Shown: positions 44,136 through 54,515, numbered from the stretch's first letter. The stretch is 64,000 nucleotides of DNA from DATLLJ01 sp965229885 (GCA_965229885.1 CBDDJX010000003.1:1488001-1552000), one strand, 5' to 3'. The notes: a model not told the origin generated them from the sequence alone. Made by a program: numbers and translations.

Positions 44136-45514
44136 CCTCTCGTATCGCGCCATGGTAAGTGTGACCGAAGGAAAGTATCGTCGCGCCCTAAAGGGTGTTA
44201 CCCAAGCGGGTGTGCCACAGGAGGGCACCCGCGTGGGACCACAGGCGAGGCCGGAGTATTTGGCGCCGATGCGGGACCGGTACGTGGGGGCCTCGCGGAC
44301 GGAGAAGGGGCGCGTGCTCACAGAGGCGGTGACGGTGACGGGCTACCATCGGAAGGCGATCATTCGGGCCTGGCGGCGGCCAGCCGTGCGGCCCCCGCGG
44401 GGCCCGCGTCGGGGCCGACCCACGCGCTATGACGCCGCGGGGGTGCGGGCACTCCGGGCGGTCTGGGTCGCGGCGGGCGATCCGTGGGCCCGCCGCCTGA
44501 AGGCCCTGCTGCCGACGTGGCTGCCGTGGGCCCGCCGCCGCCTCGCGGTGTCGCCCGCCACCGAAGCGAAGGTGCGCACCATCAGCCCGCGCCAGATCGA
44601 TCGCCTGCTGGCGCCCGACCAGCGCACGATCCGCTGACGGCTGTATGGGCGCACCAAACCCGGCCCGCTGTTGAAGCACCACATTCTGGGCAAGACCGAT
44701 CACTGGGACGTCACCGAGCCCGGCTTCACCGAGGTGGACCTGGTGAGTCACTCGGGCGACCGCGCCGATGGGGACTTCCTCCATACGCTGAATCTCACCG
44801 ACATTCAGACCACCTGGGTCGAACACGGCGCCGTCATGAGGAAAAGTCAGGTCCGGGTCCAGGAACGGCTCGACCACTTGCGCGCGGCCTTGCCCTTCGC
44901 GCTCCGAGGGATCGACTCCGACAACGGCTCGGAGTTCATCAACGCGCATCTGCACCGGTACTGCCGGGCGCAGCAGATTCAATTCACGCGGGGGCGGCCG
45001 TACAAGAAGAACGACAACGCGCATATCGAACAAAAGAACTGGACCCACGTCCGGAAGCTGATGGGCTATGTGCGGTATGACTCGGCGGGGGCCCTCGCAG
45101 CGATGAACGATGTGTAGGCCGACCTGCGGCTGTTGCAGAATCTCTTTCTGCCGTCGGTGCAACTCCAGCGCAAAGAACGCATCGGCGCCCGCCGGCGCCG
45201 GTACTACGACGCGCCGCAGACCCCGTTGGAGCGCGTCCAGGCCCACGCCGCGAAGGTGGTGGCGCTCGTGCGCCAGCGGGACCGGCTCGATCCGTTCGCG
45301 CTCGCGGCGCGCATTGACCGCAAGCTCGCGCGGGTCTATGCCCTCGCGAATCATCGGCGCGGGCTGGTGCCCTCGACGGCGGGGGCCGCGGAGACACACG
45401 CAAAGACCGCGCGGGTCTCCGCGGCCCTGTCGCTCAAAGACCTCTTCCCGTCGGTAACACCAAATATGGCGCGACGACGCGCCGCCCGGTAACACTTACT
45501 TATGGCTCGACACG
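44130..45514 (+). mobile_element. Degenerate IS with DDE integrase, copy 1
   Basis: About 1385 bp, shared with a second copy at 57314-58614. The left end starts TGTCAACCTCTCGTATCGCG; the right end (TTATGGCTCGACACG) is an imperfect mirror of CGTATCGCGCCATGGTAAGT with both ending in GTAAGTGTnACC inside. The exact right edge may extend a few bases. It sits inside the liv operon between livG and livF. No target duplication is evident. Confidence 0.75.
44152..45492 (+). pseudogene. IS transposase (rve integrase type), two in-frame stops
   Basis: One frame of about 446 codons: TEAVTVTGYHRKAIIRAWRR near the N-terminus, catalytic motifs TDHWDVTEPGFTEVDLVSHS, GIDSDNGSEFINAHL and NDNAHIEQKNWTHVRKLMGY (DDE), then KERIGARRRRYYDAPQTPLE. 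It is broken by TGA (44635-44637; CGA in the other copy) and by TAG (45115-45117; probably from TAC, as NDV-Tyr-ADLR fits the family). The TAG is shared with copy 2. IS family not assigned; rve-type. Confidence 0.75.
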
Positions 45515-45768
45515 TGGTTCAGTAAGGCCATTTCTGCATCCCCGAGTTCCTTCCCATCGGGCCGCCACCCAGGCCGGGTCCCACCCGCCGTCGACACCTG
45601 CCGGAGGCCCCCCGGCCCGATTCGTTCGACCGATACGCCATCCATCGTCCATCAGGAGAAGCTGCCCCACCACCTCCCTGGAAAGGCGCCTTTCATGGGC
45701 ATGGGCCCTGGACTCCTGGCTCTGGGGTCCAGCGGGGCGAACCCTGAACCTTTGAACCCTGAACCGCA
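45515..45768. other. Intergenic stretch with repeated 'GAACCCTGAACC' words
   Basis: No gene is supported here. Near the livG end, about 45735-45768, the sequence repeats AACCCTGAACC twice (GAACCCTGAACCTTTGAACC...), another wording typical of dispersed intergenic repeats. The rest is GC-rich and without recognisable signals. The livG stop is at its right edge. Confidence 0.4.
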
Positions 45769-46539
45769 CTATCCTCCCCCGAGATACGCCTCAATCACTT
45801 TCGGGTTTTGCTGAATCTCGCGGGGAGGGCCGATGGCGATCGCCTCGCCGTAGTCAATGACTTGAATCGTCTCGCAGATGCCCATCACCACTTTCATGTT
45901 GTGCTCCACGAGCAGGACGGTGATTCGGAACTCGTCGCGCAGCCAGCGGATCAGGCGCATCAAGTCGAGCGATTCCTGCGGGTTCATGCCGGCGGCCGGC
46001 TCGTCGAGCAGAAGGAGCTTCGGTTCGGTCGCGAGCGCGCGCGCAATCTCCAGCCGCCGCTGGCTGCCGTAAGGCAGGCTCGTGGCGGGCTCGTTCGCGA
46101 GGCGGTCGAGCTCGAAGATCTTCAACAGTGCCATCGCGCGGTCTCGCATCTCGCGCTCTTCAACATGGTGGCGACCCGTGTCGAGTACAGCGTCCGCGAG
46201 CACCTGGCGGCTTCGCAGATGGCGCGCCGCCAGCACGTTCTCGAGGACCGTCATATCGGCGAACAGGCGGATATTCTGAAACGTCCGCGCTACGCCGAGT
46301 TTCGCGATTTGATAGGGTTTCTTGCCATCGATTCGCGTGCCGTCGAAAACGATTTCGCCTTCCGAGGGGTTGCTTTGGCCAGTGAGGAGATTGAACACGG
46401 TCGTCTTGCCTGCGCCGTTCGGTCCGATGAGCCCGTAGAGGGCACCACGCGCGACGTTAATCGTGAGCGCCTTGACGGCTGTCAGACCGCCAAAGCGTTT
46501 CGTGACATTGCGCGCCTCGAGTAGCCACGGGCCGGACAT
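45769..46539 (-). CDS. livG: Branched-chain amino-acid ABC transporter ATPase LivG
   Basis: A 256-residue ABC ATPase: VTKRFGGLTAVKALTINVAR, Walker A LIGPNGAGKTTVFNLLTG, LivG-type Q-loop IAKLGVARTFQNIRLFADMT, LPYGSQRRLEIARALA signature, Walker B LLLLDEPAAGMNP and HNMKVVMGICE switch. ATG 46539 (MSGPWLLEARN) overlaps the livM stop by 4 bases, deciding against an earlier in-frame ATG. Last gene before the island that separates livF. Confidence 0.93.
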   Translation of the reverse strand: MSGPWLLEARNVTKRFGGLTAVKALTINVARGALYGLIGPNGAGKTTVFNLLTGQSNPSEGEIVFDGTRIDGKKPYQIAKLGVARTFQNIRLFADMTVLENVLAARHLRSRQVLADAVLDTGRHHVEEREMRDRAMALLKIFELDRLANEPATSLPYGSQRRLEIARALATEPKLLLLDEPAAGMNPQESLDLMRLIRWLRDEFRITVLLVEHNMKVVMGICETIQVIDYGEAIAIGPPREIQQNPKVIEAYLGGG

Positions 46540-47573
46540 CAGCGCATGCCGCCTTCGACGGCCGGCCGGCGGCCCGGCAGCCGCAGCCAGCCCCATCCCA
46601 ATTCGCGTCGGCCGAATAATCCCTGCGGACGAAAAATCATGAGCAGGATGAGCAGTAGGGCATACAGGACCATGCGCAGGCCTGGGAACTGCTGATCGAA
46701 CGTCCGCAGGGCTTCAGGCAGGATGGTCAATGTCGTTGCGCCGAAGACGGCGCCCGTGATCGAGCCGATCCCGCCGAGCACGATCATGACGATGATCTCG
46801 ATCGATTTCACGAAGTTGAGATTTTGCGGATTCAGAGGATTCGCAAACAGCTGGCCCGACAGGCCGCCTGCGACGCCGGCGAGCGCCGCGCTGATGACGA
46901 AGGCGAGCACTTTGCACCGCGTCGTATTCACGCCCATCGCCTCGGCGGCGATCTCGTCCGCCCGCACGGCGGCGAGCGCGCGCCCGAACGTCGAGATGGC
47001 TATATTGCGGACGATGACGATCGTCATGATCGCCATCGCGAAGATCCAGAAGAAGTTCGTTATCGGGATCGCATCGGTGAAGCCGGTCGCGCCGCCGACG
47101 GCGGGAATATTCAAAATGACGACACGGATGATTTCGCCGAAGCCCAGCGTCGCGATCGCGAGGTAGTCTCCCTTGAGGCGCAGCGAAGGGATGCCCACCA
47201 CGAGCCCGGCCACCGCCGCGGCGAAGGCGCCCGCGACGAGACTCAGCGCCATCACGACCGAGGCGCCGGCGCCGTCGGCGAGCGTACTGCCGGCGAGGGC
47301 AGCAATCTGCCTCCCGTAGTACACCGTCAGGTAGGTGGCGGTATAACCGCCGACCGCCATGAACCCGGCATGGCCGATCGAGAACTGTCCAGCAAGCCCG
47401 TTAATGAGGTTCAGGCTCACCGCCAGCGTGATGTTGATGCCAATCAGGTTCAGGATGCGTGCGTAGTAGGGATTGATCTGGAAGTCCCCGAAGCCGTGCT
47501 CGAAGATCTGATTGAGTCCAAGCAGGACGGCCATCGTGACGACCACGACAATCACCTTCCTGGTGCCGCTCAC
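46539..47573 (-). CDS. livM: Branched-chain amino-acid ABC transporter permease LivM
   Basis: A 344-residue permease with about ten hydrophobic segments: VIVVVVTMAVLLGLNQIF at the N-terminus, LNLINGLAGQFSIGHAGFMA (family signature), LRLKGDYLAIATLGFGEIIR, and EIIVMIVLGGIGSITGAVFG. GTG 47573 (VSGTRK) is used as the frame upstream is Arg-rich livH sequence in another frame. Overlaps livG by ATGA; livH ends 5 bases before its start. Confidence 0.92.
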   Translation of the reverse strand: MSGTRKVIVVVVTMAVLLGLNQIFEHGFGDFQINPYYARILNLIGINITLAVSLNLINGLAGQFSIGHAGFMAVGGYTATYLTVYYGRQIAALAGSTLADGAGASVVMALSLVAGAFAAAVAGLVVGIPSLRLKGDYLAIATLGFGEIIRVVILNIPAVGGATGFTDAIPITNFFWIFAMAIMTIVIVRNIAISTFGRALAAVRADEIAAEAMGVNTTRCKVLAFVISAALAGVAGGLSGQLFANPLNPQNLNFVKSIEIIVMIVLGGIGSITGAVFGATTLTILPEALRTFDQQFPGLRMVLYALLLILLMIFRPQGLFGRRELGWGWLRLPGRRPAVEGGMR

Positions 47574-47578
47574 GCGCC

Positions 47579-48478
47579 CTACACCTTCTCCGGCCCGGCA
47601 GTTCCGAGAATGCCGGCCGGCCGCACGAGCAGGATGACGATCAGCACGCCGAAGGCGACGGCGTCCCGATACGTGGAGTAGGCCGTGGCGCCGAGCCACG
47701 TTTCCATCAGCCCAATCAGCATTCCGCCAAGCATCGCCCCAGGAATGTTGCCGATGCCGCCGAGCACGGCGGCCACGAACGCCTTCAACCCGGTCATCAA
47801 TCCCATCAGGGGATCGATTCTCGGGATCGCCAGCGCCACCAGCACGCCCGCCGCCGCCGCCAGCGCGGAGCCGAGGGCAAAGGTAAAGGCGATCACGAAA
47901 TCGGTATTGATGCCCATGAGCGTGGCCACCGGGAGGTTGTAGGAGGTCGCACGCATCGCTTTGCCAATCTTCGTGCGATGGACCACGAAGTGAAGGCCGA
48001 ACATCATCACGACGGCCGCCACGATGATGAGGAGGCTCTGGTTCGTGATCTGGACGCCGCCGAGCGAGTAGATTTTGGACCGCACCATCTGCGGGAAGAA
48101 GCGGGGAGTGGCGCCGAAGACGACCTGCCCGCCGTACTCGAGGAGCAATGAGACGCCGATTGCGGTAATCAGCGAGGTGAGCCGGGAATGGTGCCGCACG
48201 GGCCTGTACGCCAGGCGTTCGATCAGGATGCCAACGACCGCACAGACCGCCATCGCGCTGATCGTGACGAGAATCGCCCAGAGAATCGACGGATTGGCGT
48301 CCAGTTTGAGCGCGTTGGCGATGAAGTAGCCGGCGAACGCCCCGAGCATGTACACGTCGCCGTGCGCGAAGTTAATGAGGTGTAGCACGCCGTACACCAT
48401 CGTGTAGCCGAGCGCGATCAGTGCGTAGATGGCTCCGAGCGAAAGACCGTTAATGAGCTACTGGAGGAAGGTTTCCAA
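47579..48478 (-). pseudogene. livH: Permease LivH gene with an amber codon at position 7
   Basis: LivH is the second permease subunit. From TTG 48478, directly after the livK stop, the frame reads Leu-ETFLQ, then TAG (48458-48460), then LINGLSLGAIYALIALGYTM and the rest of an intact permease (VLHLINFAHGDVYMLGAFAG; VLGGIGNIPGAMLGGMLIGL). Family members read LQQLINGLSLGAIYAL here, so CAG has become TAG. The next start, ATG 48400, loses most of the first membrane helix. Either the subunit is dead, or this is a sequence error. Confidence 0.75.
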
Positions 48479-49675
48479 TTAGTTTGGATTGATCGTCGTC
48501 CTGTAGACGAACTTCACCTGGCCGTTGGCGTAGGTGACCTCTTGGATCACGGCCGGTTTGTCGACATCACGCTTCGCGTTGATCTTGAGGCGCCCAGTCA
48601 CGCCTGGGACGTCGGCTTGCGCCAGCGCATCGCGCAACGCCGGCCCCGCGGTGGAGTTCGCTCGCGTCATCGCGTCGGCGAGGACCTTGACGGCGTCGTA
48701 CGCGAGCGCGGCGATCGCGTCAGGTTCACGGGTGAATCTCGCGCGGTACGCGCTGACGAAGTTCTGGACCACCGGATCCGGGTTGTCGCCAGAATAATGG
48801 TTGGAAATGTAGGTGTTGTTCAGTGCCTCGCGGCCGTTCTTGAGCGCATCACCGACCCAGCCGTCGCCTCCGAGTATCGGCATCTTCATGCCGAGCTCGC
48901 GCGCCTGGCGCACGATGATCGCCGCTTCTGGATAGTACCCGGTGGCGAAGACCGCGTCCGGCTTCTGGCTGCGGACCTGCGTCAGGATCGCCTTGAAGTC
49001 GGAATCGCCCGAGCTGTAGCTGACCGGAGCGAGTACCTGGCCGCCGAGTGCGCTGAAGTGCTTCATGATCGCATCGGTCAGGCCCACCGAGTAGTCCTGC
49101 TGAATGTCCTTGAGGATCGCGACCTTCCGTGCTTTGAGATCGTGATACGCGAACTTGGCGAGCACCTCGCCCTGGAACGGGTCGATGAAGCACACGCGGA
49201 AGATGTAGTCGCCGACCTCGGTCACGCGCTCGTTGGTCGACGACGGGCTGATCATCGGGACCATGTACTTCTGGCAGATCGGCGCCGCCGCGAGCGAACG
49301 GCGGCTGGCGACCTCGCCGAGCACGGCGACGACCCTGTCCCGGGTGACGAGTTTCGTGACGGCGTTCGACGCCTCTTCGGGCTTGCTCTGATCGTCCTCG
49401 ACGAGGAGCTTGATCTTGCGACCGCCCAGCAGGCCGCCGCTGTTGTTGATCTCATCGACGGCGAGCTCCGTGCCCTCTCGCGATGATTGACCGAACGACG
49501 CGCCGTCGCCGGTGAGCGATCCGTACATGCCGACGACGATGTCGCCGGTGGTGGTGTCGGTGCCGCCCGTTCCGGACTTGCGCTCGCACGCGACGGCTGT
49601 CGAAAGTAGCACCGCGCAGGCGAGCGCGAGCCGGCCAACCTCGCGAGAGAAGGCACCGAGTCTCATAGGCTGCAT
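48479..49675 (-). CDS. livK: Branched-chain amino-acid ABC transporter substrate-binding lipoprotein
   Basis: A 398-residue periplasmic-binding protein: lipoprotein signal LALACAVLLSTAVAC, then IVVGMYGSLTGDGASFGQSS, TKLVTRDRVVAVLGEVASRR, YMVPMISPSSTNERVTEVGD and ILGGDGWVGDALKNG. Probably binds branched-chain or other amino acids. ATG 49675 overlaps a TAGAAT box (49679-49674); ATG 49666 (MRLGAFSREVG) is then the likelier start on a leaderless message. First gene of the liv operon. Confidence 0.9.
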   Translation of the reverse strand: MQPMRLGAFSREVGRLALACAVLLSTAVACERKSGTGGTDTTTGDIVVGMYGSLTGDGASFGQSSREGTELAVDEINNSGGLLGGRKIKLLVEDDQSKPEEASNAVTKLVTRDRVVAVLGEVASRRSLAAAPICQKYMVPMISPSSTNERVTEVGDYIFRVCFIDPFQGEVLAKFAYHDLKARKVAILKDIQQDYSVGLTDAIMKHFSALGGQVLAPVSYSSGDSDFKAILTQVRSQKPDAVFATGYYPEAAIIVRQARELGMKMPILGGDGWVGDALKNGREALNNTYISNHYSGDNPDPVVQNFVSAYRARFTREPDAIAALAYDAVKVLADAMTRANSTAGPALRDALAQADVPGVTGRLKINAKRDVDKPAVIQEVTYANGQVKFVYRTTINPN

Positions 49676-49759
49676 TCTAACGTATCAACATGCCGGACTG
49701 GAGGAACGTAACGTGCGGGGTGAGGGAGGGTCGGCGTGCCAGCGGTCGCTCGGTGCACA

Positions 49760-51025
49760 GCGTCGTGTGCTGGCCGAATGCCTGTCCGGAAAGAAGCTCA
49801 GCGATGGACCACTGAATCCGACCAGCGTCGGCGTTCTGCCAGGCTGGCGCGCCATCGGTTCGCCGGACTTCCGCCCGGCCCGGTTGCAACGGCTGGGGCG
49901 TGACCCTGACCAACAGTCGGTTTCAGGGGGCAGCGGCTGCGGGACTCACGAAGGCGGATATTCCGCGGCTCAAATTGAAATGGCGTTTGGATTCCCCGGC
50001 GCCACGTCCGGCGCGACTCAGCCGGTCGTGTACGAGGGACGTTTGTACGTGGGAACAGCCGAAGGCGACGTGTGGGCCCTCGCCGCGCAGACGGGCTGCA
50101 CTTACTGGCGGCTGGAGACCGAGGCCGCCGTCCAGTGGAAGGTCAAGGTCGATGACCATGCGCGCGCGGCGGTCACCGGGTGCCTCAATTGTACCAGGGA
50201 CGCTTGTACGTGCCAGTATCCTCGCGGGAGGAATCGCAAGTGGGCAACCCGAGCTACCCATGCTGCAAATTCCGTGGGAGTGTGGTGGCCTTGGACGCTG
50301 CCAGTGGCAAGCAGATTTGGAAGACGTACACCATCTCGGACGAGGCGGTGCCGACGGTAAAGAATTAGGATCGGCGCGCTGCCGTGGGGTCCCTCTGGAG
50401 CGGCTGTGTGGACTGCGCCAACAATCGATACGAAGCGGCGCATGCTGCATGTGGGTACCAGTAATAATTACTCCACGCCCGCGACCCGCTCGTCTGTCCG
50501 GACACCGACTCTCCGGATATCGACTTGTCGGCGTCTCCAGTTCTCGTAGAGCTGAGCGACGGTAAGCGAATGCTCATTGCCGGAAACAAAGGCGGCACGG
50601 TCTTGGCCTTCGATCCTGACCAGGCAGGAAGAGTGATGTGGCAGCGGCAGCTGTTCGAGCGGCAAACCGGTAGCGGCTACGGCGTGCTGTGGGGCGTCGC
50701 GAGTGACGGCGCGAACGTGTACGCGGCCAACGGGTCCGAGAGCAAGACCAGGCCGGAAGTAGCCGGCGGGATGGCGGCGGTTGCTGTGCGAGACGGACGC
50801 GTGATGTGGCGGACGCCGGCGCCCCCGTGCCTCGACCGGAAGCCCTGTAAGCCGACGAGCCCAGGGGCGGTCACCGCGATTCCTGGAGCGGCGTTTGAGG
50901 GTTCCTTCGATGGGCAGCTGAGGGCCTATTCAACCGACGACGGCAAGATCATGTGGGAATACAACAGCCTTCGAGATGGCGGGGTCGTCCCAGGCAACGT
51001 GCTTCTGGTCTTCTCGCCGGAGTGA
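49760..51025 (+). pseudogene. Decayed PQQ-propeller dehydrogenase (polyvinyl-alcohol-dehydrogenase-like)
   Basis: Fragments in several frames reconstruct a beta-propeller quinoprotein: CNGWGVTLTNSRFQGAAAAG, FGFPGATSGATQPVVYEGRL, GTAEGDVWALAAQTGCTYWR, PQLYQGRLYVPVSSREESQV, FRGSVVALDAASGKQIWKTY, and the long last frame from about 50520 (ASPVLVELSDGKRMLIAGNK ... FDGQLRAYSTDDGKIMWEYN). One G is missing at 49982. A propeller blade is deleted between two copies of a WKVK-coding stretch near 50145, and the C-terminus lacks an internal segment. The upstream haem-c part is unrecognisable. Confidence 0.75.
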
Positions 51026-51248
51026 GAATGGCGAGCCTCGCAACGCTGAGGCGTGTGTTGACCAATGCTGTGCTGGCGATGGACGGTCGCCTGAAGGCGG
51101 ACACTGCAGCGGCACAGCCATCCCACCGAAGAGCGAAAGTCGGGGTGCTGAACCTCGATCATTTAGTCACAAGGACGTCACAACGCGACGAAGCCGCGCA
51201 CGATGACTCGTCAACGGCCTCGGACATCGCGGCATTGCTGAAAGGTGT
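51026..51248. other. Non-coding stretch between the pseudogene and tRNA-Ala
   Basis: I see no supported gene, repeat or terminator in this stretch. It follows the last stop codon of the propeller pseudogene and ends at the encoded CCA of the tRNA gene. Confidence 0.4.
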
Positions 51249-51324
<76 letters not shown>

Positions 51325-51340
51325 ACTCGAGCGAACCCGC

Positions 51341-51370
51341 AGTCTAGCATGCCAAATTTGCGGCTCGCAA
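51341..51370 (-). promoter_or_regulatory. Putative promoter of tRNA-Ala
   Basis: Minus strand TTGCGA (51370-51365), 18 bases, TAGACT (51346-51341), then 16 bases to the mature tRNA 5' end. Matches are 4/6 in each box. The C/G-rich bases after the -10 box resemble a discriminator of stringently controlled genes, which is only suggestive. Confidence 0.35.
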
Positions 51371-51427
51371 CGCGGGGCGTCATCTCTGTCGTCTCTAGGG
51401 GGGTGTCCGTTTGCTATAGCCGAACGC

Positions 51428-52510
<1,083 letters not shown>

Positions 52511-52521
52511 CGCCCGAGCAG

Positions 52522-53112
52522 CCGCGGCCTGCGCACGGACCACAGCCTGCTTGTGATCCTCGATGGCGCGCAGGCCCTGCACAAAGCGGTGCGCGCGGTC
52601 TTCGGCGAGGCCGCCCTCATTCAGCGGTGCCAAGTCCACAAGCTCCGCAACATCTCGACCACCTGCCGGAGCGACAGCGCCCGTGGGTCCAGGCGATGTG
52701 CGGCGTGCCTATCAGGCGAGCGACGTCGACGCGGCTCCTCACGAATTCGCCAAGCGCCTGGAGGACGATTATTCTGGACGAAACGCTGACCGTCCTCACG
52801 CTGCACCTCTCGACCCGGCTGCAGCGGTCCGCTCGCCACGACCAACGCCGCCGAGAGTCTGCTGAGTCGCACCCGCCACGTGAAGCGCAACGTGAAACGG
52901 TCGTGGGGGACAGATGATGCTCGGTGGGTGGCCGCCGGGGTCCTCGAAGCCGTCAAGGGCTTCCGGCGCCTGAAGGGATGCACCGATATGCCGCGTCTGG
53001 TCACCGCGCTTCGCGCACGGGACCAGCGACTACGGCTCGGCGTCTCAGAGGCGAAGGTCGTAGAATCTCACCCGAGCCGCCGCCGAGTTTCAACAGCGGG
53101 CGGGACATCCCC
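52522..53112 (+). pseudogene. IS256-type transposase C-terminal remnant
   Basis: Three frames give pieces of a Mutator/IS256 transposase: LLVILDGAQALHKAVRAVFG and LIQRCQVHKLRNIS, then LPERQRPWVQAMC, then SLLSRTRHVKRNVKRSWGTD-like wording and ARWVAAGVLEAVKGFRRLKG, PRLVTALRARDQRL. The N-terminal half with the first catalytic Asp is missing and several frameshifts are present. No terminal repeats of an IS256 element are visible; instead the remnant is bounded by the 114-bp duplication. Confidence 0.75.
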
Positions 53113-53226
53113 GGCTCGGCCGCTCGGCGAGGTCGTGGGGAAGACGAAGACCGTGCCACTGGACTCGGACCTGCTGCTGACAGCCAAAGCGCTAGGGGTC
53201 ACCTTCGGGGACTAACGCCCGAGCAG
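53113..53226. repeat. 114-bp direct repeat, second copy (frr 3' end)
   Basis: Copy of 52408-52521. Here it provides the natural 3' end of frr (the stop codon is at 53212-53214). Before the insertion pfkA and frr would have met tail to tail, with stop codons about 2 bases apart; the duplication preserves both ends. Confidence 0.85.
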
Positions 53227-53781
53227 GTCCGTGTCCTTCTTTTTCTGCGTCTCGTCGATCTGTCTGATGTGCGCGTCGGTCAGTTTCTGAACTTCTTCGA
53301 GGCCCTTCTTCTCATCGTCTTCTGAAATCTTGTGGTCCTTGAGCAGCTTTTTCAGCCGCTCGTTGGCATCCCGGCGCACTTGGCGGACGCTGTTGCGCCC
53401 GTCTTCGGTGAGCTTGTGGACGTGGCGGGAGAGCTCCTTGCGGCGCTCATCGGTGAGCGTCGGGATAGGAATACGCACAACTTTTCCGTCGTTCGACGGG
53501 TTCAGACCGAGGGCGGATGCGCGAATCGCCTTTTCGATCGCGCCGAGCTGCGATGGATCGAACGGCTGCGCCACGATCATCGTCGGCTCCGGCACCGACA
53601 GCCCGGCGAGCTGGTTGAGCGGCATTCTGGAACCGTAGGCTTCCACGTGAACGCTGTCGAGGATGGTGACCGAGGCGCGCCCGGTCCGGACGCCCGCGAG
53701 CTCGTGCTTGACGTGCTCGATCGCCACATTCATCCGCTTGCTCACCTCCGCGTAGAGGCTCTTCGGATCGTGTACATCCAT
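53212..53781 (-). CDS. frr: Ribosome recycling factor
   Basis: RRF splits post-termination ribosomes with EF-G. The 189-residue protein has the family sequence: MNVAIEHVKHELAGVRTGRA, ILDSVHVEAYGSRMPLNQLA, VRIPIPTLTDERRKELSRHV and VRQVRRDANERLKKLLKDHK. ATG 53781 overlaps the pyrH stop (TGATG); a GTG at 53784 is alternative. Last gene of the rplM-frr operon; the end lies in a 114-bp duplicated segment. Confidence 0.95.
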   Translation of the reverse strand: MDVHDPKSLYAEVSKRMNVAIEHVKHELAGVRTGRASVTILDSVHVEAYGSRMPLNQLAGLSVPEPTMIVAQPFDPSQLGAIEKAIRASALGLNPSNDGKVVRIPIPTLTDERRKELSRHVHKLTEDGRNSVRQVRRDANERLKKLLKDHKISEDDEKKGLEEVQKLTDAHIRQIDETQKKKDTDLLGR

Positions 53782-54506
53782 CACGCGGTCACCAACGACC
53801 CCACCGGCTCGCCGATAATCGCGCGCCTGATATTACCCGGCGTCCGCAGGTTGAACACGACGATCGGCAGCCGGTTATCCATGCAGAGCGAGATGGCCGT
53901 CGCATCCATCACCTTGAGTCGCTGCTCGAGCATCTGCAGGTAGGAGATCCGATCGAAGCGCGTCGCGGTCGGCGTGATCATCGGGTCGGCGTCGTAGATG
54001 CCGTCGACTTTGGTGGCTTTGAAGATCACTTCGGCCTTGATCTCCATGGCCCGCAGCGCCGCCGCCGTGTCAGTACTGAAGTAGGGATTGCCGGTTCCGG
54101 CTCCGAAGACGACGACGCGGCCTTTCTCCAGGTGGCGGATGGCGCGGCGGCGGACGAACGGCTCGGCCACCGCGCGCATCTCGATGGCGGTGACCACCCG
54201 GGTGACCACCCCTTGCTGCTCGAGCGCGTCCTGCAGCGCCAGTGCGTTGATGACCGTCCCCAGCATGCCCATGTAGTCGGCCGTCGCGCGGTCCATGCCG
54301 CGCGCGCTGGCGGCCACGCCTCGAAAGATATTGCCGCCACCGATGACGATGGCCGTCTCGACGCCCATGGCCTGGATGTCGGCGATATCGAGGGCAATCT
54401 GGGCCGCCACGACCGGATCGATGCCGTAGTTCGCCTCGCCCATCAGGGCTTCGCCGGACAGTTTAAGAAGGATGCGTTTGTAAGCGGGGCCAGGCGGGGA
54501 GGTCAC
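53781..54506 (-). CDS. pyrH: UMP kinase PyrH
   Basis: PyrH phosphorylates UMP and is regulated by GTP and UTP. The 241-residue amino-acid-kinase-fold protein has ILLKLSGEALMG at the N-terminus, TAIVIGGGNIFRG, GRVVVFGAGTGNPYFSTDTA and ATKVDGIYDADPM. Full length. It lies between tsf and frr as in most bacteria, with a 9-base gap after tsf and an overlap with frr. Confidence 0.96.
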   Translation of the reverse strand: MTSPPGPAYKRILLKLSGEALMGEANYGIDPVVAAQIALDIADIQAMGVETAIVIGGGNIFRGVAASARGMDRATADYMGMLGTVINALALQDALEQQGVVTRVVTAIEMRAVAEPFVRRRAIRHLEKGRVVVFGAGTGNPYFSTDTAAALRAMEIKAEVIFKATKVDGIYDADPMITPTATRFDRISYLQMLEQRLKVMDATAISLCMDNRLPIVVFNLRTPGNIRRAIIGEPVGSLVTA

Positions 54507-54515
54507 GAACGAGGA

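Noticed and set aside
44188..45495. Minus-strand open frame of about 435 codons inside IS copy 1
   Set aside because: It is opposite the transposase whose catalytic motifs are readable on the plus strand, and it is repeated only because the IS is repeated.
45500..45769. Minus-strand 89-codon frame before livG
   Set aside because: It consists of intergenic repeat wording and Arg/Pro-rich text with no ribosome site.
45115..48460. Idea that TAG is recoded as an amino acid, from amber codons in the IS and livH
   Set aside because: rnhB and the TPR C-terminal frame end naturally at TAG and no other conserved gene here contains in-frame TAG.
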